Assembly: GCF_010092425.1 (NCBI RefSeq)
Contig: NZ_CP048030.1
Span: 3,136,810-3,200,809 of the forward strand
DNA from: Sinimarinibacterium sp. NLF-5-8
GTDB taxonomy: Bacteria > Pseudomonadota > Gammaproteobacteria > Nevskiales > Nevskiaceae
Direction of reading: 5' to 3'
DNA length: 64,000 nucleotides
Part shown: one piece after another, positions 41,626 through 49,392 of the stretch
How the letters are laid out: each line of letters starts with the position of its first letter
How positions within the stretch are numbered: the first letter of the stretch is position 1
The notes under the pieces: generated by a model
Databases searched by the model: none
Told to the model about the DNA's origin: nothing
The model's input: the letters and a program-made list of their open reading frames with translations, nothing else
Position numbers and translations under genes: made by a program

Positions 41626-42024
41626 ATGAACATCATTGCCGATACCAATATCTTTCTGGCAGTCGTTTTAAACGGACCCGCCAAGGCAGGCATCGTCAAA
41701 GCCACGGCTGGCGTGTCGATTGTTGCGCCGGAAATACTGCCCTATGAAATTGGCAATGCATTATCCGCAATGGTCAAGCGCCGAGCCTTGCAAATTACAA
41801 ACGCACTTGCCGCAGAAAAAGCAACAAAGCGGATCGCAGCGCGCTTGATTCCGGTGAACATATCCGCCGCACTGCAAATTGCCCTTGATCACGATATTTA
41901 TGCTTACGACGCCTATTTTTTACAATGTGCACAAAGGCTTAACATCCCGCTGCTAACGCTGGACAAACGCATGAAGCAAGTCGCGCAAACTTGCGGCATT
42001 CCCACAATAGAGATAGAGCCATGA
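41626..42024 (+). CDS. PIN-domain toxin (VapC-like)
   Basis: A 132-aa PIN-domain ribonuclease. The acidic residues of the metal site are present: Asp6 (IADTNIF), Glu41 (LPYEIGNAL), Asp95 (YAYDAYFL) and Asp113 (LLTLDKR). VapC-like toxins cut tRNA or rRNA to halt growth. It precedes its antitoxin and overlaps it by 4 bp (ATGA), the reverse of the usual antitoxin-first order. There is no visible Shine-Dalgarno sequence. Confidence 0.88.
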   Translation: MNIIADTNIFLAVVLNGPAKAGIVKATAGVSIVAPEILPYEIGNALSAMVKRRALQITNALAAEKATKRIAARLIPVNISAALQIALDHDIYAYDAYFLQCAQRLNIPLLTLDKRMKQVAQTCGIPTIEIEP

Positions 42025-42245
42025 AAGTATTCACCTACTCTGAAGCCCGGCAAAACCTCGCCAAACTCCTCACGCTTGCGCAGGATACAGACGTGGAAAT
42101 TCGCCGCAAAGACGGCAGTATTTTTACCTTGCAAGCCAAAAAACAAACCAAAGCATCGCCTTTTGACGTCCCCGGCATCGAAGCGCAAGCCAGCACCGCC
42201 GACATCATCCAGGCCGTTCAGGATGTCCGCGCGCGCGCAGGATAA
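42021..42245 (+). CDS. Phd/YefM-type antitoxin
   Basis: A 74-aa protein. The N-terminal half is the Phd/YefM DNA-binding fold (KVFTYSEARQNLAKLLTLAQ), followed by VEIRRKDGSIFTLQAKK. A tail (about 45-74) should wrap the toxin. It would neutralise the PIN toxin and repress the operon. The ATG overlaps the toxin stop. Confidence 0.82.
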   Translation: MKVFTYSEARQNLAKLLTLAQDTDVEIRRKDGSIFTLQAKKQTKASPFDVPGIEAQASTADIIQAVQDVRARAG

Positions 42246-42704
42246 AACCGTCATTCCCAACCCTCGCGGCTTCGGCTTCGCTCAGCCAGCGGCAAGCCGT
42301 TCCCATAACCGGCGGCGTTTTGTGGGAGCCTTCCACAACAGGTGGCTTCTGTGGGAGCGGCTTTAGCCGCGAATCGATGTGCAAATCAAACCACAACCGC
42401 CATTCAACCCCCCCGTCATTGCGGCGAACGCCGCAATCCAGAAAAGCCTTCGGTGAATGGCCGGAAGCGCGGAACTGGATCCTTGCTTGCGCAAGGATGA
42501 CGACACTTTCCGTCATTCCGGCGAATGCCGGAATTCATCCAAGCCTTCGGTGATGACCGCAGGCGCGGAACTGGATCCTTGCTTTCGCAAGGATGACGGC
42601 AGGGGGGCTTTGCGCGTGCATCAAGCACAGCTTTGCGGCTGAAGCCGCTCCCTCAAAGATCGCTATCCTGCGCAGGAGGCACGCCCCTGTGCCGATGGTT
42701 TGCC
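42246..42704. repeat. Repeat-rich stretch after the PIN/Phd module
   Basis: No gene supported. It contains palindromes of the GTGGGAGCGGCTTTAGCCGC type (42351-42373), a TTGCGGCTGAAGCCGCTCC palindrome (42632-42654), and the paired dispersed repeat at 42415-42598. The end shares GGAGGCACGCCCCTGTGCCG with the 41.5 kb region. Confidence 0.6.
42415..42598 (-). repeat. Paired dispersed repeat, right copy at PIN/Phd
   Basis: Copy of the pair at 41301-41478, same order and orientation: GTCATTGCGGCGAACGCCGC form at 42415-42502, CCGGCGAATGCCGG variant at 42512-42598. The two pairs are direct repeats with the toxin-antitoxin genes between them. Confidence 0.8.
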
Positions 42705-43226
42705 TTAAAGCCCTGGAATCCAACTGGCAAAGTCTGGCAAATGGTTCAGCCACGGCGCGCGCGCGCCGTAGGGGGTGAGCAAAAACGGCCCGGCCCATAG
42801 CTCAACCACAAACGCCAGCGCCAGCATGGGCGCGGCAGGCATCCGCGACTTACGCATGCCGAGCATGACCAGCACAAATGAAAAAACGCCCAAAAAGAGC
42901 GCACCAAACAGATTGGCCTCGATAGCGCCATAAGTGCCCAGCACCAGACCAAAGGTTGCCGCCAGCTTGACATCACCGGCACCGACCTGGCGCATGGCAT
43001 AACCGGGCAACCACAGCGCAAAACCGGCCGCTGCACCGATGAGGCCACTCATCAGCGTCAACTCACAGCCTGCCCAGCCGCCCAAAAAGCGTGCTCCCAG
43101 TGCGCCAAGCGCAACTGGGAGCAGCAACACATTGAGCACACGGCGATGGAGAACATCATCAATCGCCAGCGCCGTAGCCCAAATCGTTAGAGCCGCAAGC
43201 AGTGTGAAGCTATGCGGTTGACACAT
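42705..43226 (-). CDS. Prepilin peptidase (TadV/CpaA type)
   Basis: A 173-aa A24-type membrane aspartic protease with about six hydrophobic segments. It has the first catalytic Asp in AIDDVLHRR (Asp23/24) and the second in GAGDVKL (Asp85). It lacks the N-methylation domain of PilD, as TadV/CpaA proteins do. It would cleave the Flp pilin encoded 3 bp upstream. No other tad/cpa genes are in the window. Confidence 0.85.
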   Translation of the reverse strand: MCQPHSFTLLAALTIWATALAIDDVLHRRVLNVLLLPVALGALGARFLGGWAGCELTLMSGLIGAAAGFALWLPGYAMRQVGAGDVKLAATFGLVLGTYGAIEANLFGALFLGVFSFVLVMLGMRKSRMPAAPMLALAFVVELWAGPFLLTPYGARAPWLNHLPDFASWIPGL

Positions 43227-43229
43227 GCA

Positions 43230-43427
43230 TCAACCCGCGTTTGCCAATTGTCCTTCAACTTTATTGAATAGCCCACCCAGCCCATTGCCAACCAGAGAAA
43301 CCGCGACAATGATCGCCACCGCAATTAAGCCGACGATCAGACCATATTCCACAGCACTCGCGCCTTCTTCATCTTTGACGAGCTCACGAATCTGCGTACG
43401 CAGCCAATCAGTATAAACAGTCAACAT
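43230..43427 (-). CDS. Flp-family type IVb pilin
   Basis: A 65-aa pilin precursor. It has a leader ending EEGASAVEYGL, where cleavage after Gly22 gives the typical Glu5 of the mature pilin, and a hydrophobic helix (GLIVGLIAVAIIVAVSLVGNG). AGGAG stands a few bases before the ATG. It is paired with the prepilin peptidase only; the 229 bp before it, up to the GT2 gene, show nothing clear. Confidence 0.9.
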   Translation of the reverse strand: MLTVYTDWLRTQIRELVKDEEGASAVEYGLIVGLIAVAIIVAVSLVGNGLGGLFNKVEGQLANAG

Positions 43428-43656
43428 GGGATTACTCCTTCACAAAAAATTAAACCGGCGCTTGCCGTGGGCGGATAGTGTAAAGCTTTTTACAGCGGCG
43501 CCCGCTTTCGGTGCCGAGCGTTGCGTCATACTTTGCACTATGGCTCTGGTGATTGCAAAACCCTAGATTGCTGAGTTTGCTACCGCCAGTCGGTTTTTGC
43601 CCATTGCTGTGTTGCTCACACTATGATTTGCGCCACTCATTTTTTTGATTTTTTCC

Positions 43657-44586
43657 ATGTTTGATGATGCAACCCAGCCTGCCGTGGCGGTTTTGATCCC
43701 TTGCTTTAACGAAGCGGCGGCCATTGCCCAAGTGATTGCCGATTTTCGCGCGGCATTGCCGTGGGCAACGGTGTTTGTGTATGACAACAACTCCAGCGAC
43801 GGCACCGCCGCCGTGGCCGAGGCCGCTGGCGCGGTGGTGCGCCACGAGCCGCTCCAGGGCAAGGGGCATGTTGTGCGGCGGATGCTGGCGGATGTGGACG
43901 CCGATTTTTATGTGCTGGTGGATGGCGATGCGACTTATGACGCCCCCAGTGCGCGCGCAATGCTGGAGCAGCTCACCGCGCAGCAGCTTGATCTGGTCAA
44001 TGGGCGACGGGTGAGCCAGCACACGGCGGCGTATCGGCTGGGACACCGCTTTGGCAACCGCCTGTTTACGCGGCTGATCGCGCGCTTGTTTGGGCAGCAG
44101 CTTGATGATGTGCTCTCCGGCTACAAGGTGATGACGCGGCGCTTTGCCAAGTCTTTTCCCGTTTATTCCAGCGGCTTTGAGATTGAAACCGAACTGGCAG
44201 TGCACGCACTCACATTGGGCGTGCCAATGGCGGAGGTAGACACGCCTTATTACGCGCGCCCTACGGGAAGCCATAGCAAACTGCGCGCGCTGCCCGATGG
44301 CTGGCGGATTTTGCGCACCATTGCGCGCTTGCTGCGCCAAGAGCGGCCGTTGCTGTATTACGGCACGCTAGCGGCGATGCAGGCTTTGCTGGCGGTGATA
44401 CTGGCGGTGCCTTTACTGGTGGAGTTTGCCCATACCGGCTTGGTGCCGCGCATGCCTACGGCGCTGCTGTGCACCGGCATTATGCTCACAGCGATGATGA
44501 CGGGCGTTTGTGGCGTGGTGCTTAATGCGGTTAAGCAGGGGCAGCGGGAGATTAAGCGTTTGCTTTATTTGCAGCAGTCAAATTAA
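43657..44586 (+). CDS. GT2-family glycosyltransferase (DPM/UndP-type)
   Basis: A 309-aa enzyme. The GT-A fold (about 5-225) starts AVLIPCFNEAAAI, has VYDNNSSDGT and the DGDATYD metal motif (about 88-94), and SGYKVMTRRF. Two C-terminal membrane helices (MQALLAVILAVPLLVEF, LLCTGIMLTAMMTGVCGVVL) place it at the inner membrane. It probably moves a sugar from a nucleotide donor to a lipid carrier. ATG 43657 is chosen over a TTG at 43645. It converges with the GT87 gene. Confidence 0.88.
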   Translation: MFDDATQPAVAVLIPCFNEAAAIAQVIADFRAALPWATVFVYDNNSSDGTAAVAEAAGAVVRHEPLQGKGHVVRRMLADVDADFYVLVDGDATYDAPSARAMLEQLTAQQLDLVNGRRVSQHTAAYRLGHRFGNRLFTRLIARLFGQQLDDVLSGYKVMTRRFAKSFPVYSSGFEIETELAVHALTLGVPMAEVDTPYYARPTGSHSKLRALPDGWRILRTIARLLRQERPLLYYGTLAAMQALLAVILAVPLLVEFAHTGLVPRMPTALLCTGIMLTAMMTGVCGVVLNAVKQGQREIKRLLYLQQSN

Positions 44587-44587
44587 G

Positions 44588-45778
44588 TTACGCACTATTT
44601 GCATGGGTTTGAGTTTTGACAGTCTGCGTGCTGATTATAATCAAAAAAAGTAAACTGATGATGAGCAGTAAAGGTGTTATGGGGTAAAAAAATAAATTGA
44701 TTAGTACCGTCCAAAACGGTAGGCCCCATAAAAATATGGTCATCAATTCAATTTTACTTCTACTGGCTTCACCAACACCATTATATGACGCAAGCAATAC
44801 TCCGGCAGCGATAACAGCTAAATCATAAATATGCACATAGGGAGAAATAAGGCATGTCGCAACACCAATAACCAGCACATCGAATCCTTGTGAAATATTT
44901 TCTCTTTTTTTAATTAGATAAAAGATAAAAATCATGCAAGCCAGAAAGCCTGAAATCATTTGTAAAAAATATGAATGAGTCACATCAAAACCTGCAAAAC
45001 GTGCTGCAATAAAGGTGGTGGGCTTCATCTCTTGACCAATGCCCACGCCATACTCTAAAAACTCTTTTTGGAATGGTACGGCTTCATGCAAATACAAAAG
45101 CCACACTTGACTCCCCCAGATTAACATTGGTAAGAGGCAAAACAAAGCTGTAAAAAGCCCAGCGACAAAGAAGGTTCGCCATGCTTTTATACACACCAAG
45201 TAAACGGGCAAAAGAATGGCGATTTGCGGCTTATAAGAAAGCAGCCCAATCAATAGCCCTGAAAGCAATGGTTTAGATTTTGCGGTGTAGAGCGCTCCAA
45301 CAAAAATAGCAGCAATAATTAAGCCGTTTTGCCCCAGAACAATGTTAATCAGCACAACGGGAGCGATGATCGTTAAAGTTAGCTTATTTTTAAACGGCGA
45401 ATGTAAATAAATAACTGCAACAAAAGCAATAAACCCCAAGGCAGTCCAAATCAATAAACTTGCCCCATAAGGTAAAAAAGAAAAGAGCGATACCCATAAT
45501 AATGCAGGCGGCGGATACGGAAACGTATGATGCCCGGCCTGTTCATCCAGCCGAGCCACCACTTGCTGATAGAAAGCGTTGCTATTATAAATATCAAAAA
45601 TATGCCCACTTGCCGCTAACTGGCCTGCAAGCCATGCTGAATACGCATCCCGCCCAATGATTTGACCCCGGCTAAATGTATCAAAAATAAATGGTGCTTG
45701 ATCAAATATGGCTAAAGCTAAAATTGATGGGAATATGATTTTGGCAATTCGCAATAAAAAGTCTTCGTAGTTATGCAT
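44588..45778 (-). CDS. GT87-family (DUF2029) membrane glycosyltransferase
   Basis: A 396-aa polytopic protein with about ten hydrophobic segments. The GT-C features of GT87 are visible: an acidic periplasmic loop near the N-terminus (GQIIGRDAYSAWLAG), FPYPPPALL near 86, and GLLSYKPQIAILLP (about 177-190). It would use a polyprenyl-phosphate sugar donor on the periplasmic side. Base composition is clearly more AT-rich than its neighbours and lacks GCGCGC runs, so it is likely acquired. It sits 3 bp after the STT3-like gene. Confidence 0.8.
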   Translation of the reverse strand: MHNYEDFLLRIAKIIFPSILALAIFDQAPFIFDTFSRGQIIGRDAYSAWLAGQLAASGHIFDIYNSNAFYQQVVARLDEQAGHHTFPYPPPALLWVSLFSFLPYGASLLIWTALGFIAFVAVIYLHSPFKNKLTLTIIAPVVLINIVLGQNGLIIAAIFVGALYTAKSKPLLSGLLIGLLSYKPQIAILLPVYLVCIKAWRTFFVAGLFTALFCLLPMLIWGSQVWLLYLHEAVPFQKEFLEYGVGIGQEMKPTTFIAARFAGFDVTHSYFLQMISGFLACMIFIFYLIKKRENISQGFDVLVIGVATCLISPYVHIYDLAVIAAGVLLASYNGVGEASRSKIELMTIFLWGLPFWTVLINLFFYPITPLLLIISLLFLIIISTQTVKTQTHANSA

Positions 45779-45781
45779 TAT

Positions 45782-47530
45782 TTATGGTTCCGCTTGATAC
45801 AACTGCCATTGATTTTCGTCACTTTTCGGCAAAGGTATTTTTTTGAGCCAATCAGGGGCTTTGGCATTGAGTAATTGCTCAATCAAGCTTGGTGCGCCAT
45901 TCGTTCCATTAAGGTTTTTTTGGTATTGATTACAAACCAAAATATGCGTTATACCCCGTTGCGCCACGATAGCGCGCGCGCGTTCGGCATTGGTACTGGT
46001 ATCAATCCAAATACGATAATTATCGAGCAAGCCTTGCACATTGTGATGGTAAGGGCCGGCAATGCCGCGATGGTGGGTGCGATATAAAAACTCGGGCGTG
46101 CTGAATACCGGAACAGCCATGGTTGTTGGAGCCATCGCGTTTAGGGCATCGGCAATGGGAGATAGTGAACAGCTTTTTTTCAAGTTGTCATCATTGTTGT
46201 TGGTCAGTGCAACCAATCCCGCTACCAGCCCTAGCTGCAAGATGGGCGCCAACATGATGCCGAGTGCAAATAGTTGCTGACGATTGGTTTTACCTTGTTC
46301 AGTGAGTCGATCGGCAAAGCCTGGCCAGTGTGCGGCAGCAATCCCAAGGGTGAGCGCACCCAACATGCCAGAAGCTGCGCCCATGCGGGCATACAGCACA
46401 CCAAAACAGGCATAAATCAAAGTCAATAACGCCAATGCCAGCAGCCAAAAACTGCGCGCGCGCCATGCCATATATAGCGTCAACGTGCTGGCAAAAATGG
46501 GCACTGCAACATAGCCCACAATCTTTGGTGCCGTTGTTGCGGCTTTTAATTCGCTGATTTGGCTAAACCACAGCCGGTGCAATTCTTCGGGAAGTAATCC
46601 GTTGTAGCCCGCCAAGGCGTTGGGCACTGTGACAATCCATAAAACGGCGGCAATCGCGGCGGCGAGTGCGAGTGCGCTAATAGATTGAGTTTGTGTCCAG
46701 TGCTGTTGGCTGATGATTTGGGCGCTGCCCAACAGTGCTGCGATGAGAGCGGCGTATAGCAGCCACGCAAGACTGATGTGATCCAGCGCCCAGGCGCTGA
46801 ACGTGGGCGGGGGTGGATCAATCAGCCAGGCGAATGTGACCACGCCAAGCAACCCCATAGCCGCAGGCCATAGCGGCGCGCGCGCGCGGTCTTCTAGTTT
46901 GCGCAAGGCGTGCAGGCCAGCAAAGCCAGCCACCAGCGGCATGGTTTCGGGCGAAATCCAGAGTGCAAGCCCCAGCGCAGCGCCGCCTGAAAGCCCCCCG
47001 CGCGCGCCGCTGGCGGGGAGTAGCCACATGGCGGCAGCGGCAATCGGGGCGAGCATAAAAATATGGTGGGTGAGCTGATCGAGCCGCGCATATCCCATGA
47101 TTGGCAGGCTGGCGCACAGGGCGATGATGCTGGCAAGCGCCGCGCGCGCGGTGCCGGTGCGGGCAACGGCAAGCGTGATGAAGATGGTGACCAGAACAAA
47201 GCTGATCAGCGTGAGCAGCGAGCCGGCCCAAATCAGTGCAGCGGAGGGTTCAACGCCGGCAAGGGCAATAAGACGGTGGAGTTGCCACATGGTCCATGAG
47301 TGGGGGATTGACCAGTGAATCCAGTTGCCATCGGGGGCGTTATCGCGTGCGATGAAGTGAAAGCCGTACGAGGTGCTGTGATCTTGCAGCAGAACCAGTT
47401 TGTAGTAGCTATCGGGGTTGGGAAAGTCTGCGCTGGTAATGGCTTCTAAAAAGGTGGGCATGTGCCGCGCCATGAGTACGGCAATGGCAAAAATGGCAAG
47501 GGCGATGAGTTTTTTTTGTGTCCACAACAT
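45782..47530 (-). CDS. Large membrane glycosyltransferase-like protein (GT-C, STT3-like)
   Basis: A 582-aa polytopic protein with roughly twelve hydrophobic segments and a C-terminal soluble region (about 480-582). Near the N-terminus PNPDSYYKLVLLQDHSTS and GNWIHWSIPHSWTMW resemble the first periplasmic loop of GT-C transferases such as STT3 and its bacterial relatives, where an acidic residue binds metal and the sugar-lipid. The exact family and substrate are uncertain. It is followed by GT87 and preceded by GtrA, so all three are probably one lipid-linked sugar system. The 3' part is AT-richer than the 5' part. Confidence 0.65.
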   Translation of the reverse strand: MLWTQKKLIALAIFAIAVLMARHMPTFLEAITSADFPNPDSYYKLVLLQDHSTSYGFHFIARDNAPDGNWIHWSIPHSWTMWQLHRLIALAGVEPSAALIWAGSLLTLISFVLVTIFITLAVARTGTARAALASIIALCASLPIMGYARLDQLTHHIFMLAPIAAAAMWLLPASGARGGLSGGAALGLALWISPETMPLVAGFAGLHALRKLEDRARAPLWPAAMGLLGVVTFAWLIDPPPPTFSAWALDHISLAWLLYAALIAALLGSAQIISQQHWTQTQSISALALAAAIAAVLWIVTVPNALAGYNGLLPEELHRLWFSQISELKAATTAPKIVGYVAVPIFASTLTLYMAWRARSFWLLALALLTLIYACFGVLYARMGAASGMLGALTLGIAAAHWPGFADRLTEQGKTNRQQLFALGIMLAPILQLGLVAGLVALTNNNDDNLKKSCSLSPIADALNAMAPTTMAVPVFSTPEFLYRTHHRGIAGPYHHNVQGLLDNYRIWIDTSTNAERARAIVAQRGITHILVCNQYQKNLNGTNGAPSLIEQLLNAKAPDWLKKIPLPKSDENQWQLYQAEP

Positions 47531-47536
47531 GATGTT

Positions 47537-47914
47537 TTATGAGGTTTTGGGTTGTGCAAATGCCCAGCGCGCGCTGAGCCAGTAAGAACATAGGCTGGCG
47601 ATAACCGTGGCGGCGGCGGCAGTGAGCCACGGCGCAGCAGCGGCAGTGCTCAGGACTTGGGCGGTGATGCCGCTGAGCGTGGCACAGATGACTTGGGTGG
47701 CAAGGTAGCGCGGCAGGCTGCGCCGGTGCGGGTGAGTGCCAGTGAATGTCCATGCATGGTGCAGGCTGTAGGCGTAGATGAAGGCGAGGCCGTGCGCAGT
47801 AATAGCAGCAATAAATGGAATTGCCAGCACGCGCAGCAGCAGCCAGACAAGCAGCCATTGCAAAGCGGCTGCACTGACGCCGACGCAGATAAAGCGCTGT
47901 GCGCGGTGGTGCAT
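47537..47914 (-). CDS. GtrA-family membrane protein
   Basis: A 125-aa protein with four hydrophobic segments and the GtrA signature (FIYAYSLHHAWTFTG, about 45-59; SYWLSARWAFA near the end). GtrA proteins probably flip undecaprenyl-phosphate-linked sugars across the inner membrane. It lies 6 bp before the STT3-like gene on the same strand, so it heads the leftward glycosylation operon. Confidence 0.82.
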   Translation of the reverse strand: MHHRAQRFICVGVSAAALQWLLVWLLLRVLAIPFIAAITAHGLAFIYAYSLHHAWTFTGTHPHRRSLPRYLATQVICATLSGITAQVLSTAAAAPWLTAAAATVIASLCSYWLSARWAFAQPKTS

Positions 47915-48120
47915 GGTTTTTAAAGGTATTCAGAAAGGCTGGAATTGTAGCCAGCGTGAGGGCTTTGAGGCGTGGGTGGTGTGGGTTTGCTTGCTTAGCA
48001 TGCACAAGTTCTACAGGCAATCGGTACGAGGGCGGCCTCCTGCGCAAGATAGCCATCTTTGTGGGCGCGGCTTTTAGCCGCGAAGCTGTAGCTGTTTTGC
48101 ACGCGCAAAGTCCTCCCGCC

Positions 48121-48301
48121 GTCATCCTTGCGAACGCAAGGATCCAGTCCCCCGGGTTCGGTCATTCACCGAAGGCTTTTCTGGATTGCGGCGTTCGCCG
48201 CAATGACGGGGGATTTGATGGGGCGGTGGTTTTGCCGCGAATGATCGGGCGTTGTCTTCGTGGCTAAAGCCGTTCCCACGGAAGGCCAGCGGTTGTGGGC
48301 G
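48121..48301 (+). repeat. 181-bp direct repeat, left of RHH/RelE
   Basis: The 88-bp GTCATCC...ATGACGG element, then GATTTGATGGGGCGGTGGTT, a CGAATGATCGGGCGTTGTC stretch, a TGGCTAAAGCCGTTCCCACG palindrome and GGCCAGCGGTTGTGGGCG. The same order, with only scattered differences, is found at 49181-49360. Confidence 0.88.
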
Positions 48302-48446
48302 CGACACCCTTGTTGCGATGGGGGCGCGTTGTTGATGAAACCCGCATGCGGTATGGGCTTGTCTCAAAACACCAGCCTTGAAGAGCCTTTTCAAGACAGT
48401 TTCAGCGCGATGGATTCGGGGGCTGGGACGGTTTATTATCACCAGG

Positions 48447-48461
48447 TATTACCATGTAATA
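48447..48461. promoter_or_regulatory. Putative RHH antitoxin operator
   Basis: TATTAC-CAT-GTAATA is a perfect inverted repeat 11 bp before the antitoxin start, overlapping GGTATTACC, in an AT-rich patch. This is the typical place for ribbon-helix-helix autorepression. Confidence 0.5.
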
Positions 48462-48472
48462 AGAGTCTCACT

Positions 48473-48745
48473 ATGGCAACGTCACTCAAGATCGACGACA
48501 CGCTGAAAGGCCGCGTCCAGCACCTCGCCAGCCAGCGTCGGCGCTCGCCTCACTGGATCATGCTCGAAGCGATCCGGCAGTACGTCGAGCGCGAAGAAGC
48601 TCGCGAGAGCTTCGGGCAGGAAGCTTTGGCAGCATGGGCGGCCTACAAGGAAACTGGCCGCCACCTGACCGGCCAGGAAGTTCGCACCTGGTTGAATACC
48701 TGGGGCACTCGTGACGAAAGGGCGGTGCCTGAGTGCCACAAGTAA
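48473..48745 (+). CDS. Ribbon-helix-helix (CopG-type) antitoxin
   Basis: A 90-aa protein. The N-terminal RHH fold (ATSLKIDDTLKGRVQHLA, then SPHWIMLEAIRQYVEREEA) binds DNA, and the C-terminal helices (FGQEALAAWAAYKETGRHLT) should hold the toxin. The start at 48473 follows the palindrome; the frame is open to 48260 only through repeats. It overlaps the toxin gene by 13 bp. Confidence 0.88.
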   Translation: MATSLKIDDTLKGRVQHLASQRRRSPHWIMLEAIRQYVEREEARESFGQEALAAWAAYKETGRHLTGQEVRTWLNTWGTRDERAVPECHK

Positions 48746-49026
48746 TCGTCACCGAAGGCGCGGCGGATGGCTTGGAACGATGTCGGCGGTTCTTGGCTGT
48801 CAAGGCACCGGACGCCGCCAGGCGTGCCGGCCAGGCCATCGAGCGGCAATTCCTGATGCTGGAGACGGCTCCGGACATTGGTCGGCCGTTCCCTGAAATG
48901 CCCGAGCTGCGCGAGCTGGTGGTTGCCTTCGGGGATTCCGGTTATGTGGCTCTGTACCACCACGAACCGGCCGACGATGCGGTGTATGTTCTGGCCTTCC
49001 GGCACCAGAAAGAGGCGGGCTATTGA
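48733..49026 (+). CDS. RelE/ParE-family toxin
   Basis: A 97-aa toxin of the RelE/ParE superfamily: VIVTEGAADGLERCRRFL, an arginine-rich middle (APDAARRAGQAIERQFLML), PDIGRPFPEMPELRELVV and the terminal VYVLAFRHQKEAGY. It starts at a GTG within the antitoxin gene, which couples translation. RelE-type proteins cut mRNA on the ribosome and ParE-type poison gyrase; which applies here is not clear. Confidence 0.88.
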   Translation: MPQVIVTEGAADGLERCRRFLAVKAPDAARRAGQAIERQFLMLETAPDIGRPFPEMPELRELVVAFGDSGYVALYHHEPADDAVYVLAFRHQKEAGY

Positions 49027-49392
49027 TGACCGCCAAGACAATGGCGTACGCAAAACAGCCACAGCTTCGCGGCTAAAGCCGTTCCCACGAAAGGCCAGCG
49101 GTTGTGGGCGCGACACCCTCATCGCGATGGTTGGGTGGTGCGCCGTTATTGGAGAAATCCGCGCGCGTAACCTCGCTGCCGTCATCCTTGCGAACGCAAG
49201 GATCCAGTGCACGGGTTCGGTCACTCACCGAAGGCTTTTCTGGATTGCGGCTTTCGCCGCAATGACGGGGGATTTGATGGGGCGGTGGTTTCGCCGCGAA
49301 TGATCGGGCGTTGTCTTCGCGGCTAAAGCCGATCCCGCGAAAGGCCAGCGGTTGTGGGCGTGCGCTGTGCGGTACGGCGTCCCGGTTTTTGG
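49027..49392. repeat. Repeat-rich stretch between RelE toxin and sufS
   Basis: No gene. It holds a TTCGCGGCTAAAGCCGTTCC palindrome (49066-49088), a GTTGTGGGCGCGACACCCTC/GCGATGGTTGGG element, the right copy of the 180-bp direct repeat (49181-49360), and a last GCGGCTAAAGCCG palindrome (49316-49338). The end of sufS abuts it. Confidence 0.6.
49181..49360 (+). repeat. 180-bp direct repeat, right of RHH/RelE
   Basis: Near-identical to 48121-48301, same direction, 1060 bp apart. It includes the dispersed repeat 49181-49267, GGGGCGGTGGTTTCGCCGCG and CGGCTAAAGCCGATCCCGCG. Together the two copies enclose the RHH/RelE genes. Confidence 0.88.

Larger units (their letters stand above)
47915..48472. repeat. 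Repeat-rich stretch before RHH/RelE module
   Basis: No gene supported. It holds a GGAGGC/TGCGCA repeat fragment (about 48030), a CGCGGCTTTTAGCCGCG palindrome (48061-48083), the dispersed repeat copy at 48121-48208 within a 181-bp direct repeat, and a GGTTGTGGGCGCGACACCCT element (about 48291-48310). Confidence 0.6.
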
